Positions 1 to 9,109 of a stretch of 64,000 bases of DNA are shown in pieces; position 1 is the stretch's first letter, and every line of letters begins with the position of its first letter. The DNA is from Cupriavidus necator (GTDB taxonomy: Bacteria; Pseudomonadota; Gammaproteobacteria; Burkholderiales; Burkholderiaceae). Below the pieces are notes generated by a model that saw nothing but the letters and a program-made list of their open reading frames with translations, was not told the DNA's origin and did no database searches. The stretch covers positions 558,001-622,000 of the forward strand of contig CP074382.1 of the NCBI GenBank assembly GCA_022041995.1, in the 5' to 3' direction. The translations under genes and the position numbers were made by a program.

Positions 1-327
1 TATTAAGCCTTGTAATTTCGGAGATTCTTTTATGTCTTTTGGCTGTTGCTCCACAAGAACAGAGAGGGCATCAATTACGCAGCCAATTTGGTGTCCATAG
101 CTGTGCTCGCGCGTAATTGCGCGCTCCATAGCTGGATCTGAACTATTCTCGTTGTTGATGATGGTTGTATTGTTTGTCGTATTGTTGTTCGTGAACCAGC
201 CCGGTAAAATTGACTGATAGAGAGTTTCCGGTGCATATAAATGCGAAATCGCCTTTATCATCCCCGACATCGAATTGGCCAACTCATCAACGTTGTTAGC
301 GGAACTGCTTTCATCATTTGTCGACAT
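1..327 (-). CDS. Hypothetical protein, 3' part beyond window edge
   Basis: An uninterrupted reading frame of 109 codons runs from an ATG at 327 off the left edge. A GGGGA ribosome-binding site lies about 9 bases upstream. The protein is Asn/Ser/Thr-rich in the middle (a run resembling FTNNNTTNNTTIINNENSSD) and then has a more ordered stretch with HSYGHQIG and ALSVLVEQQP. There is no signal peptide or membrane segment. I do not recognise a family with certainty; the overall look is of a conserved Burkholderiales hypothetical protein. Composition and ribosome site make it a real gene; function unknown. Confidence 0.6.
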   Translation of the reverse strand, partial: MSTNDESSSANNVDELANSMSGMIKAISHLYAPETLYQSILPGWFTNNNTTNNTTIINNENSSDPAMERAITREHSYGHQIGCVIDALSVLVEQQPKDIKESPKLQGLI

Positions 328-807
328 AGTTCGTGTCCCCATTTTTATCGTCATAGTGCGTTGGACAAACGCCCGTGACTAACAAAGTAGCGGATTGAGG
401 TTGCATTGCTGAATTGAATCCGGCTTAGTTCGCGAGAAGTGCATTTCAAGTAGCCTGCTTCCAACGATACGCCAGCGATCGGGAATCATCCTCCCCTCAA
501 ACCGCGACCACCAAGGCTGCGATGACCGGGTCGGAATTACTCTGTCTGCTTTGATGCCCCTGGTAAATCGCAAGTCTCATGCCAAACTCGCGCAGCAGTT
601 CGGAAAGGCGCTCTGGCGTGAACCGCGACAGGGGCCCATTGCAGCAGATAGCAACGCACCAGCGTTGAGTCCACACGGTTCTTAGACCCGCTAACAGAAC
701 GTCTCAACGAAGCGGGTGACGATCTAGTCGCAGACGGCGTTCGAGGATCGCGCTCCGCCGTTGAAGGGCTAAATACATGTTGCAAGGGAGACAGAATTGT
801 CGTGATT
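328..807. other. No intact gene; possible small coding remnant
   Basis: No convincing gene is present. Around 520-660 the minus strand can be read as a protein-like stretch containing RFTPERLSELLREFGMRLAIY, but it has no start or stop context and sits among stops, so I treat it as possible debris only. Confidence 0.3.
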
Positions 808-811
808 GTCG

Positions 812-1039
812 GATTTGAGTGCAAGCGGTCTGCATTCCAGATCGCGGCGTCTACGTCCGGCGCATCACGCCGCGCGAGTGCAAGCGCCTGATGGGTTTTC
901 TCGACGATTACACGCTTGTTCCCTATCGCGGCAAAAGCCTGCCGCCGATGGCCCGCGCTATGCCGCCCTCGGGAACAGCATGGCGGTACCTGTTTTGCAG
1001 TGGATCGGCAAGCGCATCGCCCACGCGATAGGAGCTTGA
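812..1039 (+). pseudogene. C-terminal remnant of DNA cytosine-5 methyltransferase
   Basis: The reading YVRRITPRECKRLMGF followed by DDYTLVPYRGK, then in the next frame DGPRYAALGNSMAVPVLQWIGKRI, matches the C-terminal motifs IX-X of phage-type cytosine-5 DNA methyltransferases, where the ALGNSMAVP motif closes the catalytic domain. The catalytic PCQ motif and the rest of the enzyme are absent. The frame changes at the AAAA run at 933-936; one A fewer restores a single frame. It directly precedes a small phage gene, so it is most simply the tail of a prophage methyltransferase. Non-functional as it stands. Confidence 0.7.
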
Positions 1040-1043
1040 AACC

Positions 1044-1250
1044 ATGAGCTATTCATTCAGAGTCCTGGCCGCGGGCAAGGACGAAGCAAAAGCCGCAGTC
1101 GAAGTCGAATTCGACAAGGTCGTCGGGAGCCAGCCCGTACACGCTCGCGACCGCGCCGCAGTGCTCGCCAACGCGAACGCCGTCATCGACCTACTCGACG
1201 ACGACGACGCGAAGGACGTGTCCGTTACGTGCGGCGGGTACGTGAGCTAG
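1044..1250 (+). CDS. Small phage-type conserved hypothetical protein
   Basis: A 68-residue acidic protein (MSYSFRVLAAGKDEAKAAVE...) starts at an ATG with an AGGAG site at 1030-1034. It has the alternating charged helix pattern and VHARDRAAVLA segment seen in small proteins of Burkholderia prophages, usually next to a DNA methyltransferase, as here. No enzymatic motif is visible. It appears intact, but its neighbours on both sides are broken. The role is not known. Confidence 0.55.
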   Translation: MSYSFRVLAAGKDEAKAAVEVEFDKVVGSQPVHARDRAAVLANANAVIDLLDDDDAKDVSVTCGGYVS

Positions 1251-1353
1251 CAGACCGCCGACCAGCCCGAAACGGTGCCGCTGTCGAGCTCATCGATTGC
1301 AGCCAGCGCCGGCTATGTCCCGCGCGACACGAACTAAGGCGCGGCCTGTGAGC

Positions 1354-1686
1354 ATGCCCGAAGCACTGGCGGTCGAGTACCTGCCTATCGAACAGAAAAT
1401 TCCGTACGTCCGCAACGCGCATACGCACAGCGAGGCGCGCAAATCGCCGGCAGCTTGCGTGAGTTCGGCTGGACTAACCCGGTACTCATTGACGGCGAGG
1501 GCACCATCATTGCCGGGCATGGGCGGGTGCTCGCTGCCCGGCAGCTCGGCCAGACGGTTGTCCCAGTCATCATCTCGCTTGCGCATCTCACCGAAGCGCA
1601 GCGCCTACGTGCTCGCCGACAACAAGCTCGCCGAGAAAGCCGGCTGGAATAAAGACCTGCTGAGTCTTGAGCTGGCTAAAGGCACC
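1354..1686 (+). pseudogene. ParB/Srx-domain phage protein, frameshifted and truncated
   Basis: Two frames alternate to give a typical ParB N-terminal domain: VEYLPIEQKIPYVRNAHTHSEA, then REFGWTNPVLIDGEGTIIAGHG and RVLAARQLGQTVVPVI, then AYVLADNKLAEKAGWNKDLL. The GxxTIIAGHGR segment is the conserved ParB/sulfiredoxin-like nucleotide-binding motif. In phages this domain is commonly fused to a DNA methylase. The 3' part is lost where an IS4 element begins near 1680. At least two frameshifts make it non-functional. With the methyltransferase remnant it marks a lost prophage module. Confidence 0.7.
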
Positions 1687-3168
1687 TCATTACACACAAC
1701 TCCTGGCGGCTGGTGCGCCGCAGAAAGTCGTTTACGGTCAATGACATAGCGGGTGGGGTTGTAAACTCTTTCGGATTGTCGTTCACTCTTGCATTTTGGA
1801 CGGCACATGCAGCGAGAGGCAACGAGTTGGGCAGCGGCAGAATTCAAGGACATTGACTTGGGCGACCAGCGCCTGAATAAGCGGGCGGTGCTGCTAGCGG
1901 AGCGACTCGCAGAGAAGCCGACGGCAAGCATACCGAGTGCGTGCGGCGGCTGGGCGGAAACGGCTGCTGCGTACCGCTTCCTGGCTCAGGATGAATTGGA
2001 CTGGCGCGATATTCTGGCGCCCCATTGGCAGAGCTCAGCCGAGCGGATGCGAGCTTGCGAAGTGGTGCTATGCATCCAAGACACCACGGAGCTGGACTTT
2101 AACGGCCAGGCCATCGCAGGCCTGGGACCGCTGTCGTATGAGGCGCAACGCGGGCTATATCTGCACCCGACTTACGCGGTAACGCCAGCGCGCGAACCGC
2201 TGGGCGTGCTCGACGCCTACATGTGGGCGCGCGAGCCCAAGGGTGCGGATGGCGTGCGCCCCGGCATCAAGGAAAGCACCCGCTGGACTGAAGGATATGA
2301 GCGGGTCGCCGAACAGGCGGCCGCACTGCCTGCCACGCGACTCGTCTATGTGGCTGACCGAGAGTCGGACATCATGGCGCTGATGGTCAAGGCAAAGGAG
2401 TTGGGCCACCCGGCGGATTGGCTACTGCGCTCGCAGCACAATCGCACCTTGCCTGGCGGCGGCAAGCTGTGGGACCAAGTAACTGCGGGCAAGCCAGTGG
2501 GCAGGATTCACTTTACGCTGGCAGCCCGTCAGGCTCAGCCAGCGCGCGCGGTACGGCAGCAGGTGTGGGCGCAACGTGTTGCGTTGCCTGATGCTGCAGG
2601 CGGCGTGGTGAGTGCCACTTGTATCGTCGCCCGGGAGGTCGACCCGCCGGCCGGCGTCAAGCCGATTGAATGGCGACTGCTGAGTAATCGCGAGGTGGAC
2701 GACCTTGACGCAGCGGCGCAGCTTATTGACTGGTACCGCGCGCGTTGGGAGGTGGAATTGTTCTTTCATGTGCTCAAGAACGGCTGTCGGGTCGAGGCAT
2801 TGCAACTCGCATCGATGGCACGGCTTGAGCGTGCCTTGGCGCTGTTCATGGTGGTGGCATGGCGCATCGCTCGGTTGATGCGACTGGGCCGAACTTGCCC
2901 GGACCTGGATGCAGGGCTGTTGTTCGAGCGCGATGAATGGCGCGCGGCATTCATTCTCAACAAGAAGAAGCCGCCGAAGACGTCACCGCGTCTGAATGAG
3001 GTCGTGCGCTTGGTCGCTATGCTCGGCGGCTTCCTGGCGCGCAAAGGCGACGGCGAACCCGGAGTCAAGACCATCTGGCAAGGCCTGCAGCGAGTGGTGG
3101 ATTTCGCCGCCGGTCTCCGGTATGCCCGTGAACTTGACGACTGAGATGTGTGTAATCAAATGGATTCA
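1680..3168 (+). mobile_element. IS4-family insertion sequence (IS50-like group)
   Basis: A complete transposase gene is bracketed by related ends: ATTACACACAACTC at 1689 on the left, and the reverse complement of ATTACACACATCTCAG around 3142-3158 on the right. The outer few bases are less certain; a second right-end copy near 30735 shares sequence to about TCAAATGG, so the end probably lies near 3163-3168. I see no clear target duplication. It truncates the ParB-like pseudogene. Confidence 0.75.
1807..3144 (+). CDS. IS4-family transposase
   Basis: An intact transposase of about 445 residues. The N-terminal third resembles the Tn5-type DNA-binding domain (WAAAEFKDIDLGDQRLNKR, ASIPSACGGWAETAAAYRFL). 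The catalytic core shows VLCIQDTTELDF for the first Asp, YVADRESD for the second and YRARWEVELFFHVLK, the Y-R-E-K signature of IS4-family enzymes with the catalytic Glu. ATG 1807 is preferred to the upstream TTG at 1789 because homologues begin close to this point. It catalyses cut-and-paste DNA transposition of its own element. Its C-terminal part recurs as a remnant at 27715-27922 and 30581-30735. Confidence 0.85.
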   Translation: MQREATSWAAAEFKDIDLGDQRLNKRAVLLAERLAEKPTASIPSACGGWAETAAAYRFLAQDELDWRDILAPHWQSSAERMRACEVVLCIQDTTELDFNGQAIAGLGPLSYEAQRGLYLHPTYAVTPAREPLGVLDAYMWAREPKGADGVRPGIKESTRWTEGYERVAEQAAALPATRLVYVADRESDIMALMVKAKELGHPADWLLRSQHNRTLPGGGKLWDQVTAGKPVGRIHFTLAARQAQPARAVRQQVWAQRVALPDAAGGVVSATCIVAREVDPPAGVKPIEWRLLSNREVDDLDAAAQLIDWYRARWEVELFFHVLKNGCRVEALQLASMARLERALALFMVVAWRIARLMRLGRTCPDLDAGLLFERDEWRAAFILNKKKPPKTSPRLNEVVRLVAMLGGFLARKGDGEPGVKTIWQGLQRVVDFAAGLRYARELDD

Positions 3169-3645
3169 AGGACCTCCGTTGCGCGGCATCATCCTGTCCG
3201 GCATTGAGTTGATGCAAATGATTCGCGCGCAGATGAACGACTAACGGGCTTGCCAAAACTGTTGGCGGCCAGTTCTATCCTCTGGTGCTGTAAGCAATCC
3301 TACTCGTATAGAACCACAATCGCCTTGGCCTTATTGCGACAGAACCCATCCAGACGTGCTGCGCTATGTCAGCTCTGACGGGCCTCCGTCATGGACCGCA
3401 TACGATTGATCCAAATCAAAGACTCTGCCACTTAGCGGGACTACGCTATCTTCGTAGCGAAGAAATGGTTTTTTCTTATTGGGCTCGCTTCAGAAAACGG
3501 AAAATAAAGCACGTTTAGCCCGAGGCCTTCGTTCGTTCGCGTTTATGTAACGTCCGGGAACGGACGCAAGGGCCGGAATTTTCCATTGCAATTTCTGGCT
3601 GTATCGCCACATCGACGGCGCTCAACCATTATCTGAAGGAGTGCC
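3169..3645. other. Intergenic, no gene seen
   Basis: Moderate-GC sequence with stops in all frames and no RNA gene or clear terminator that I can see. It presumably holds the promoter of the gene at 3646. Confidence 0.4.
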
Positions 3646-4050
3646 ATGAATCTCCCTCTCAACCTCTTCTTCCGCCGCATCGCGGCCTTGTTGGGGGTCA
3701 GCGTGCTATTGCTGACCACCGACGGGGCTTTGGCCGCCAATGCCACTATCAGCGGCCGGTTGGTCAAAGGCGGCATAACCTTTAACTATAGTGAGGTAAA
3801 GTACGGCGCTAACGGTAAAGGCGCGCGTGGCATCCGCATTTACATCAGCGGCGGCCACGACCAGTCCTACAAGTTCAACCCCAATCCGCACAACAATCCG
3901 TCGTACAACAGTAACCCGGGCCGCTTCTACCTAGAAGCGGCCAACGCGCTGGCGGACGCCTATCTCGCCAAGCATCCGAACCCGGCCTTCCCTCGTTACG
4001 GCTTCACGTCCACGATAAAAGACATCAAATACATCCACGAGCAACGATGA
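3646..4050 (+). CDS. Small exported protein of unknown function
   Basis: 134 residues from an ATG with a GAAGGAG site 6 bases upstream. Residues 1-30 form a signal peptide (basic start, FFRRIAALLGVSVLLLTTDG core, ALA-A cleavage site). The mature part is rich in Asn, Pro, Tyr and Gly (KFNPNPHNNPSYNSNPG) and ends YGFTSTIKDIKYIHEQR; it contains no Cys after cleavage. I do not recognise the family. It is likely periplasmic or secreted. It stands alone, flanked by non-coding DNA, and seems intact. Confidence 0.6.
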   Translation: MNLPLNLFFRRIAALLGVSVLLLTTDGALAANATISGRLVKGGITFNYSEVKYGANGKGARGIRIYISGGHDQSYKFNPNPHNNPSYNSNPGRFYLEAANALADAYLAKHPNPAFPRYGFTSTIKDIKYIHEQR

Positions 4051-4394
4051 TTGATGGCGAAATTATTCCCAATTCCACCGGTCTGCCTTGGATGTCTGCA
4101 GTTGGTTGGTATCGCCTGCGGGCCAAACCATCCGCCTCCCGATTACGCTAGGTTCTCTTGGGTGGTGCTGAAATGCTGAATTCGCGATAACGGCTTTTAT
4201 CGCGAGGTTATTGGCCGGCCCAACGCGCGTTCGCATATCAAACGAAGGGCTGTCGGCGAATAAAGAGGCGGCCGGGCAGGGGCCCGGGTCTCTGCGCTCA
4301 GGCCGCCAGTTCCAGGCCGCCCTCGTCCGGGCAGGCCACCTGCGCCTGCTCGACCAGCGCCGCGGCGAAGTGGGCTTGGCAGGTTTGCCGATCT
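4051..4394. other. Intergenic with a short coding-like tail
   Basis: No complete gene. On the minus strand 4300-4400 reads as a protein-like tail (TCQAHFAAALVEQAQVACP, then DEGGLELAA and a stop), possibly the end of a lost gene. Nothing else is supported. Confidence 0.3.
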
Positions 4395-4722
4395 GTTAGC
4401 CCCACGCGCGGTTGGCACACAAACGTCTCAGCTCTTCGACGCGAGTGACAACGGCGGCAAGGGGATTAGAGTTGCTTTTACCTTGCCAACATTCAGGTTG
4501 GGCTGTGCACCTCCCGCTGCTAGTTCGCGAATCTTGTCGTAGATTTTCTCGAAGATAGCTTCACGTACTTCCGTTGGGGAGCGTCGCCATTGACCAGAAC
4601 GATGGCTGCACAGGCCTGGTTGATAGCTGCCGGCTCCAATAGCTCACAGATTTGCCCCCGCGTTTTGCCCTGGCCGTATAACGTATGCGCGGGATAGGCC
4701 GTCAAACTTGTTTCGCGCAAGG
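4395..4722 (-). pseudogene. Type I restriction specificity subunit (HsdS) remnant
   Basis: Read from 4722 downward, the fragment gives YGQGKTRGQICELLEPAAIN, QACAAIV, then, in shifted frames, REAIFEKIYDKIRELAAGG, AQPNLNVGKVKATLIPLPP and VTRVEELRRLCA. The YG...KTRGQ...A.NQACA segment and the NLNVGKVK..LIPLPP tail are characteristic of target-recognition and conserved regions of HsdS, which directs type I restriction-modification complexes to their DNA site. The 5' part is cut off by the IS630 copy at 4723, and no hsdR or hsdM is nearby. At least two frameshifts are needed. Confidence 0.6.
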
Positions 4723-5456
4723 CTAGTGTTCCGTCCCACAAATAACTGGCATTAGTCTTGCATACCGTTTCGGCATTTGGGAACGGAGATACCACGATGA
4801 GGACGGGCAGACCGAAGGCCGAACTGGTGTTGAGCGAAGACGAACGCGCGCAGTTGCAAGCGTTCGCGCGCAGCCGGTCGTTGCCTGCAGCGCTGAGCAA
4901 TCGGGCGCGCATCATTCTCAGCAGCGCGGACGAGGAGCTCAATAGCGCGATCGCCGAACGGCTGAAGATGGGCAATGCCACGGTGGGCAAGTGGCGCGCG
5001 CTTCGTCGCGCGCCGCATCGCCGGTCTGTACGACGATGTTTCGCCCGGGTGCGCCGCGTACGGTCGACGACGAACGGGTGGCGCAGTTGATCCAAACCAC
5101 TTTGCATACCAAGCCGGCCAACGGCTCGACACACTGGAGCGTGCGTTCTGTCGCGGCCGAGACAGGCATCTCCAAGAGCAGCGTGCAGCGCTATTTTCAG
5201 CTCTTCGGGCTGCAGCCTCATCGTGCCGAGAGCTCCAAGCTGTCCACCGACCCGTTCTTTGTCGAGAAGCTGCGCGACGTGGTAGGTCTGTACCTGAGCC
5301 CGCCTGACGAGCGTCAAGCAGTTGGTCCAACGCATCGACCATTTCGTCACCGCGTACAACACGAACTGCTAGCCGTTTCGCTGGACTGCCGCTGCGGACT
5401 CGATTCTCGAGAAGTTGCATCGACTTTGTTCATGTATTAGCGGGACAGGACACTAG
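4723..5456 (+). mobile_element. IS630-family element, decayed
   Basis: The two ends form an inverted repeat: CTAGTGTTCCGTCCCACAAA on the left and CTAGTGTCCTGTCCCGCTAA when the right end is reversed. The outermost CTAG holds the TA dinucleotide that IS630 elements duplicate. At 734 bp it is shorter than a complete IS630, showing internal deletion. It interrupts hsdS on the left and the diguanylate cyclase gene on the right, so the sequence between those two genes was lost after insertion. Confidence 0.75.
4797..5455 (+). pseudogene. IS630 transposase, frameshifted and deleted
   Basis: The start (ATG 4797 with a GGAGAT site) gives MRTGRPKAELVLSEDERAQL, the usual IS630 N-terminus. The HTH part is broken by a two-base loss near 4995 (KWRA..RFVARRIAGL) and a one-base gain near 5040 (LYDDV-RPGAPRTVDDERV). 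After the SVRSVAAETGISKSSVQRYF helix-turn-helix the central DDE domain is missing. The frame jumps to QRIDHFVTAYNTNC, a stop, then PFRWTAAADSILEKLHRLC, the normal C-terminus. Cannot encode an active transposase. Confidence 0.75.
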
Positions 5457-5930
5457 GCAGCAGAACCATAAATTCCTCGCCACCGACGCGGGCAACGCCG
5501 TCATAGGGGCGAATTGCGTCGCGGCATCCCGGACGAAGCCTTGCAATACTTCATCGCCCACCTGATACCCATAGCGGTCATTGACCGCTTTGAAGTTGTC
5601 CAGGTCCAGCGCCAGCAGAGAAAACGACTCGCCTTCCCGCTTGGCGCTTGCAATCTCGGCTTCGATGCGGCGCATGAACGTGCGGCGGTTGGCTGCGCCG
5701 GTCAAGGGGTCGGTCGCAGCGAGGTGTTCGAGCTTCTGGTTGGTTCGTTGCAGTTCATGGAGAGCATTTTCGGTACGGGCCATGGCCGCCGCGAGACGGG
5801 CCATCCATTCTCCCTGAATGTAAATGGTCGCAAATGAACGGGTTGTGTGAAACGCCTGGACGACGCCGTAGCTCAAAAGAAAGAAGCCTCCGGCAAAAAT
5901 GGCATGCGCCAGCCACCAAATGACCATCAC
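5457..5930 (-). pseudogene. Diguanylate cyclase (GGDEF), frameshifted and truncated
   Basis: Starting at GTG 5930 or ATG 5927, one or two membrane-spanning segments (IWWLAHAIFAGGFFLLSYGV) are followed by a linker helix and the start of a GGDEF domain: DPLTGAANRRTFMRRIEAEI and LLALDLDNFKAVNDRYGYQ. The catalytic GGEEF motif is present only in the next frame (YDGVARVGGEEFMVLLP). Adding one base to the four-base run at 5506-5509 restores it. The IS630 insertion then removes the rest of the domain. The family makes cyclic di-GMP at the inner membrane; this copy cannot. A larger sensor region may also be missing upstream of 5930. Confidence 0.75.
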
Positions 5931-6012
5931 CGATGACGTTCAACTATAACGTAATACGGTCACATACATCATTCAGAATCACGAAATTCCCCCTCTCAGC
6001 CCGCTTCCGCCC

Positions 6013-6963
6013 ATGAGCCGTATCAACGATACCCATCTACGCACCCGTGAAGTCGCCGCCCGCCTAGTTGCCGCGGGCCGGCACCCGCATGAGCTCACCG
6101 TCGACCTCATCTACGCCGAGATTCGCCAGGGCAGCCGCACCACCATCAACGACGAGCTGAAGCTGTGGAAGGACGAGCAGGCGCGCAACAACAACGCGCT
6201 CTCTGCCGCATTGCCGCCAGCCGTCGCCAACGCCATGCTGTCTGTCTGGGCGTTGGCCGTCGAGCAGGGAGAACAGGTCTTTGCGCAGCGCAGCGCGGAG
6301 TTTGAGGCCGAAGCGGCCGCCGCCACCACGCGCGCCGAATCGCTGCAGGTCGCCAATGCGGGATTGAAGGCGGAAGTACAAACGCTTCGCGCCCAGGTTG
6401 ATTACCTGCAGGCGCGGCTCGCCACAGCGCTCGCCGATCACGCCAGGGTCCAGACCCAGTTGGACGCAACCATCCGCCAGGCCGAAGCAGCCGTGGCTGA
6501 GCGCGATGCCGTGCGCGCGCAATCGGACCAGGCCCTGCACGAAGCGCAGTCCACCCATGCCCGCGAACTGGAAGCTGTGCGGGCTGCCCGCGCCGAACAC
6601 GAGGCCGCCCTGCGGGCGGGGGTTGACCAGGCCACCACCGGCCTCGAAGGCGTGCAGACGCTCGTCATGCTGCAGACCGAGGAAACGCGCGAAGCCCAGC
6701 GTCGCGCGGAAGCGGCCGTTTCGAAGACCCGGCAACGAAACGAGCAACTTGTGGCCGACGGGCAGCGTCTCTCCGCCGACGCTGCTGAACAGCGGCGGCT
6801 GGCCGAACGGCATGAAAAACAGCTCGCTGGTGTCATGGAAGAAACGCGCGAACTGCGGCGCGAGCGCGATTCCCTGACCCTGCAGGTGGCCCAGTTGCAG
6901 GGTCAGCTCAAGGGCCGCGACGAATCCGCGCCAGCGCGTACAGCCAGACGTCGCGCCAGTTGA
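6013..6963 (+). CDS. kfrA: KfrA-type plasmid DNA-binding coiled-coil protein
   Basis: 316 residues. Residues 5-55 (THLRTREVAARLVAAGRHPH, ELTVDLIYAEIRQGSRTTIN, DELKLWKDEQ) form the KfrA N-terminal helix-turn-helix domain (Pfam KfrA_N). Residues 85-300 are an almost unbroken Ala/Glu/Arg-rich coiled coil, and the C-terminus is basic. KfrA proteins are autoregulated DNA-binding proteins of broad-host-range plasmids thought to support partitioning through long coiled coils. This is the best evidence that the replicon is or was a plasmid. The gene seems intact; no strong ribosome-binding site is visible upstream of ATG 6013. Confidence 0.8.
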   Translation: MSRINDTHLRTREVAARLVAAGRHPHELTVDLIYAEIRQGSRTTINDELKLWKDEQARNNNALSAALPPAVANAMLSVWALAVEQGEQVFAQRSAEFEAEAAAATTRAESLQVANAGLKAEVQTLRAQVDYLQARLATALADHARVQTQLDATIRQAEAAVAERDAVRAQSDQALHEAQSTHARELEAVRAARAEHEAALRAGVDQATTGLEGVQTLVMLQTEETREAQRRAEAAVSKTRQRNEQLVADGQRLSADAAEQRRLAERHEKQLAGVMEETRELRRERDSLTLQVAQLQGQLKGRDESAPARTARRRAS

Positions 6964-6964
6964 G

Positions 6965-7150
6965 CCAAACAGCGAGCAACGGCTTTCGGAGTACCGCGGA
7001 GCGCGTCAGCGCCCGCCTGCGCTGCTCGACGATATTCTCGCGCTGGCAGACGAGCTGGCGCACGGCACGATCGACCGGATCATGGGCATGAGCGATGCGG
7101 ACGACGCCGCTGCGGTGTTATCAGACTCGCTCAAATTGCCGCAAGGCTGA
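6965..7150 (+). CDS. Possible small protein following kfrA
   Basis: A frame overlapping or abutting the kfrA stop encodes about 61 residues ending LLDDILALADELAHGTIDRI, MGMSDADDAAAVLSDSLKL and PQG. The acidic, helical, well-ordered sequence looks coding and the stop is at 7148. No ATG or GTG start is visible, so the start may be lost or use an unusual codon. It may be a short plasmid-maintenance protein co-transcribed with kfrA, but the family is not recognised. Confidence 0.35.
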   Translation, partial: PNSEQRLSEYRGARQRPPALLDDILALADELAHGTIDRIMGMSDADDAAAVLSDSLKLPQG

Positions 7151-7681
7151 CAGGCGGAGAATGCAGCAACGGTACCGGCCGGCTCGATTCCAGCTAGCTC
7201 TCCGGCAAAAGCCGGCGGGCATACCCCGTGCGGTTGATGTCATGCACAACGCCTATCCTGCCTTCCGGTCCGGTCCGGTCGGTTACGTTCCCGAAATCGC
7301 CGGTCACGTTCCTCCGAAATACGCAATGTTGCACTATCGCGCTGGATCAACGAGCTGCGGGACAGACGCGGTATGAATATCGCAGTAGTGGCACTGGCGA
7401 ACAAGACCGCACGAAACAATCTGGGTCATGTTAGCAAAGGAGCGAGAATACCGTACCCGTGTGAGAATCGCTCTGTAATAGAAATTCAGCAAAAACTCAT
7501 CGTCGATTACACAAGTGATTTGACTCAGTGGCAACAGGTTGGACCGTCGGTGACAAATCCTGCGTAGACTTAGGACCTACAAGGCCGCTGATATATGAAG
7601 GGGTCGCCGAGCGAAATCCATTGGGGGCCAAGCGCCTACGAGCGCGCCAACGCACAGGCCCGAGGAGTTTGTTAGCCGCAC
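7151..7681. other. Intergenic, no gene seen
   Basis: Short open frames only, without ribosome-binding sites or recognisable motifs. Composition drops in GC towards the right, marking the border of the AT-richer operon at 7682-11765. Confidence 0.4.
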
Positions 7682-9109
7682 TTACGGGCCGAACTGTGTG
7701 TTAATCACCGCTTCGACGAGCGTCACGCCATTTGGGGTCAAGGTAACTACATCACCGTCGACGGTGACCAGTGCTTTATCAACCAGTGTCTTAAGCGCAC
7801 GATTGATAATCGAATTATCAAAAAAGCTTCGCCCTTCAAAACGCCGTCTGAACACGCCGTCATTCACAGGGACCAATGTAGATGTTGCCATTTTGAACGC
7901 ATTAACTTCCCGTCGAAGCAGGGAGATGCCTTGGCTTTCATCAATGGGCAAGCGATGATTGTCCAATGCTTCCTTGTATCTTCCGTATCCGGTTATGTTG
8001 ATAGCTTCAGCTCTTGTACATTTGGAGCTGCCGCCCAAGCCGATGGCCACCTCTGGATACTGCTTGCCGAGATCGGTGACTAATCCCTTCCATTTTTCGG
8101 GGCGTTGATGCTTTTGATGAAAGTACATTGTTGGATGCTCCAGATAGTCAGAGGATAAATACTTTTCAACAAGCTCGCGCATTTGATACTGCTTACCTAA
8201 ACCCGGAAACCTCCTCTTATCATCAAAAAACTTTCCTTTCTGCCACAGACTCTTTCGTTCGCCAGAAACACCAGTGCGTTTCCTCATAAATTCGTCCATG
8301 TGCAGCTTGGTACAGACAACATGGGAGAGCCCCAATTCTATAATCTTCTCCACGTCGCGTTTCACGTCATCGACATTTTGGTCGAGTAGGCCATAAATAA
8401 GGTCGACACTAATCCAGTTAAAACCGATCTCGCGCGCGTCATAAATGGTCTCTATGCACGCCCGGGCTGAATGCATACGACCGGATGCTTTGATGATATG
8501 ATCATTGAAAGACTGCACCCCAAAGCTGATTTTTGAAAAACCTAGCTTTTTTAACAAGCGCAGATAGTTTTTAGTCAGCGTTCCCGGCTCACCTTCAAAA
8601 CGCATGGACGCAGCCGAAAAATTAAAATGGCTTTGATAAAAATCCACTAAACGCCGCAGTTCTTGCTCCGGAAGCAGCGATGGCGTGCCCCCGAAGATAT
8701 TAAATTCCCCAATTTCTACCTGCCCAAGGCTTGGGATACTCTCAAGCCACATCCTTGCTTCTGTTATATTACAATCCACCACATCCCGGAACATCGTCTG
8801 TGCAGCCTCGGTCTGTGGGTTGAGAATAACTGTGGGAAAATCACAGAAATAGCAGCGGTAGCGGCACGTTGGAATATACGACCAAAGATGGATTTGTTTA
8901 GCTTGCTTTATCTCTCGCTCCATATCATTCAAAAAAGAATCAAGTGGATAACTAGAGATATCGCCCGGGAAAACGTGGCAGCCGAAAGGGTCTTTAAATA
9001 CGTAATCAAGGAATTCGCAATTCTGCGGTCGCGAGAGGAAATCGTATACTCGCGGCACAGGATAGTGAGCGTCGATGTCGTTCAAAGAATCTAACGGTTC
9101 TTTATTCAT
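7682..9109 (-). CDS. HemN-like radical SAM enzyme
   Basis: 475 residues. The radical SAM cluster motif CRYRCYFC (CX3CX2C) is at about residues 103-110, followed by a GGTPS motif (EFNIFGGTPSLLPEQELRRL) that in HemN-type enzymes contacts SAM, then FEGEPGTLTKNYLRLLKKLG and SFGVQSFNDHIIKASGRMHS, typical of this class. The C-terminal 80 residues resemble a HemN winged-helix domain. HemN relatives include coproporphyrinogen oxidases, HemW chaperones and class C radical SAM methylases/cyclopropanases of natural-product pathways. Its context (two glycosyltransferases, no haem genes) favours a biosynthetic role, but the substrate cannot be told. Its start overlaps the upstream stop (TAATG), indicating translational coupling. 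Confidence 0.8.
   Translation of the reverse strand: MNKEPLDSLNDIDAHYPVPRVYDFLSRPQNCEFLDYVFKDPFGCHVFPGDISSYPLDSFLNDMEREIKQAKQIHLWSYIPTCRYRCYFCDFPTVILNPQTEAAQTMFRDVVDCNITEARMWLESIPSLGQVEIGEFNIFGGTPSLLPEQELRRLVDFYQSHFNFSAASMRFEGEPGTLTKNYLRLLKKLGFSKISFGVQSFNDHIIKASGRMHSARACIETIYDAREIGFNWISVDLIYGLLDQNVDDVKRDVEKIIELGLSHVVCTKLHMDEFMRKRTGVSGERKSLWQKGKFFDDKRRFPGLGKQYQMRELVEKYLSSDYLEHPTMYFHQKHQRPEKWKGLVTDLGKQYPEVAIGLGGSSKCTRAEAINITGYGRYKEALDNHRLPIDESQGISLLRREVNAFKMATSTLVPVNDGVFRRRFEGRSFFDNSIINRALKTLVDKALVTVDGDVVTLTPNGVTLVEAVINTQFGP

Noticed and set aside
6064..6813. Long minus-strand frame opposite kfrA
   Set aside because: It is the mirror of a GC-rich coiled-coil gene; the plus-strand protein has the KfrA domain and normal codon use.
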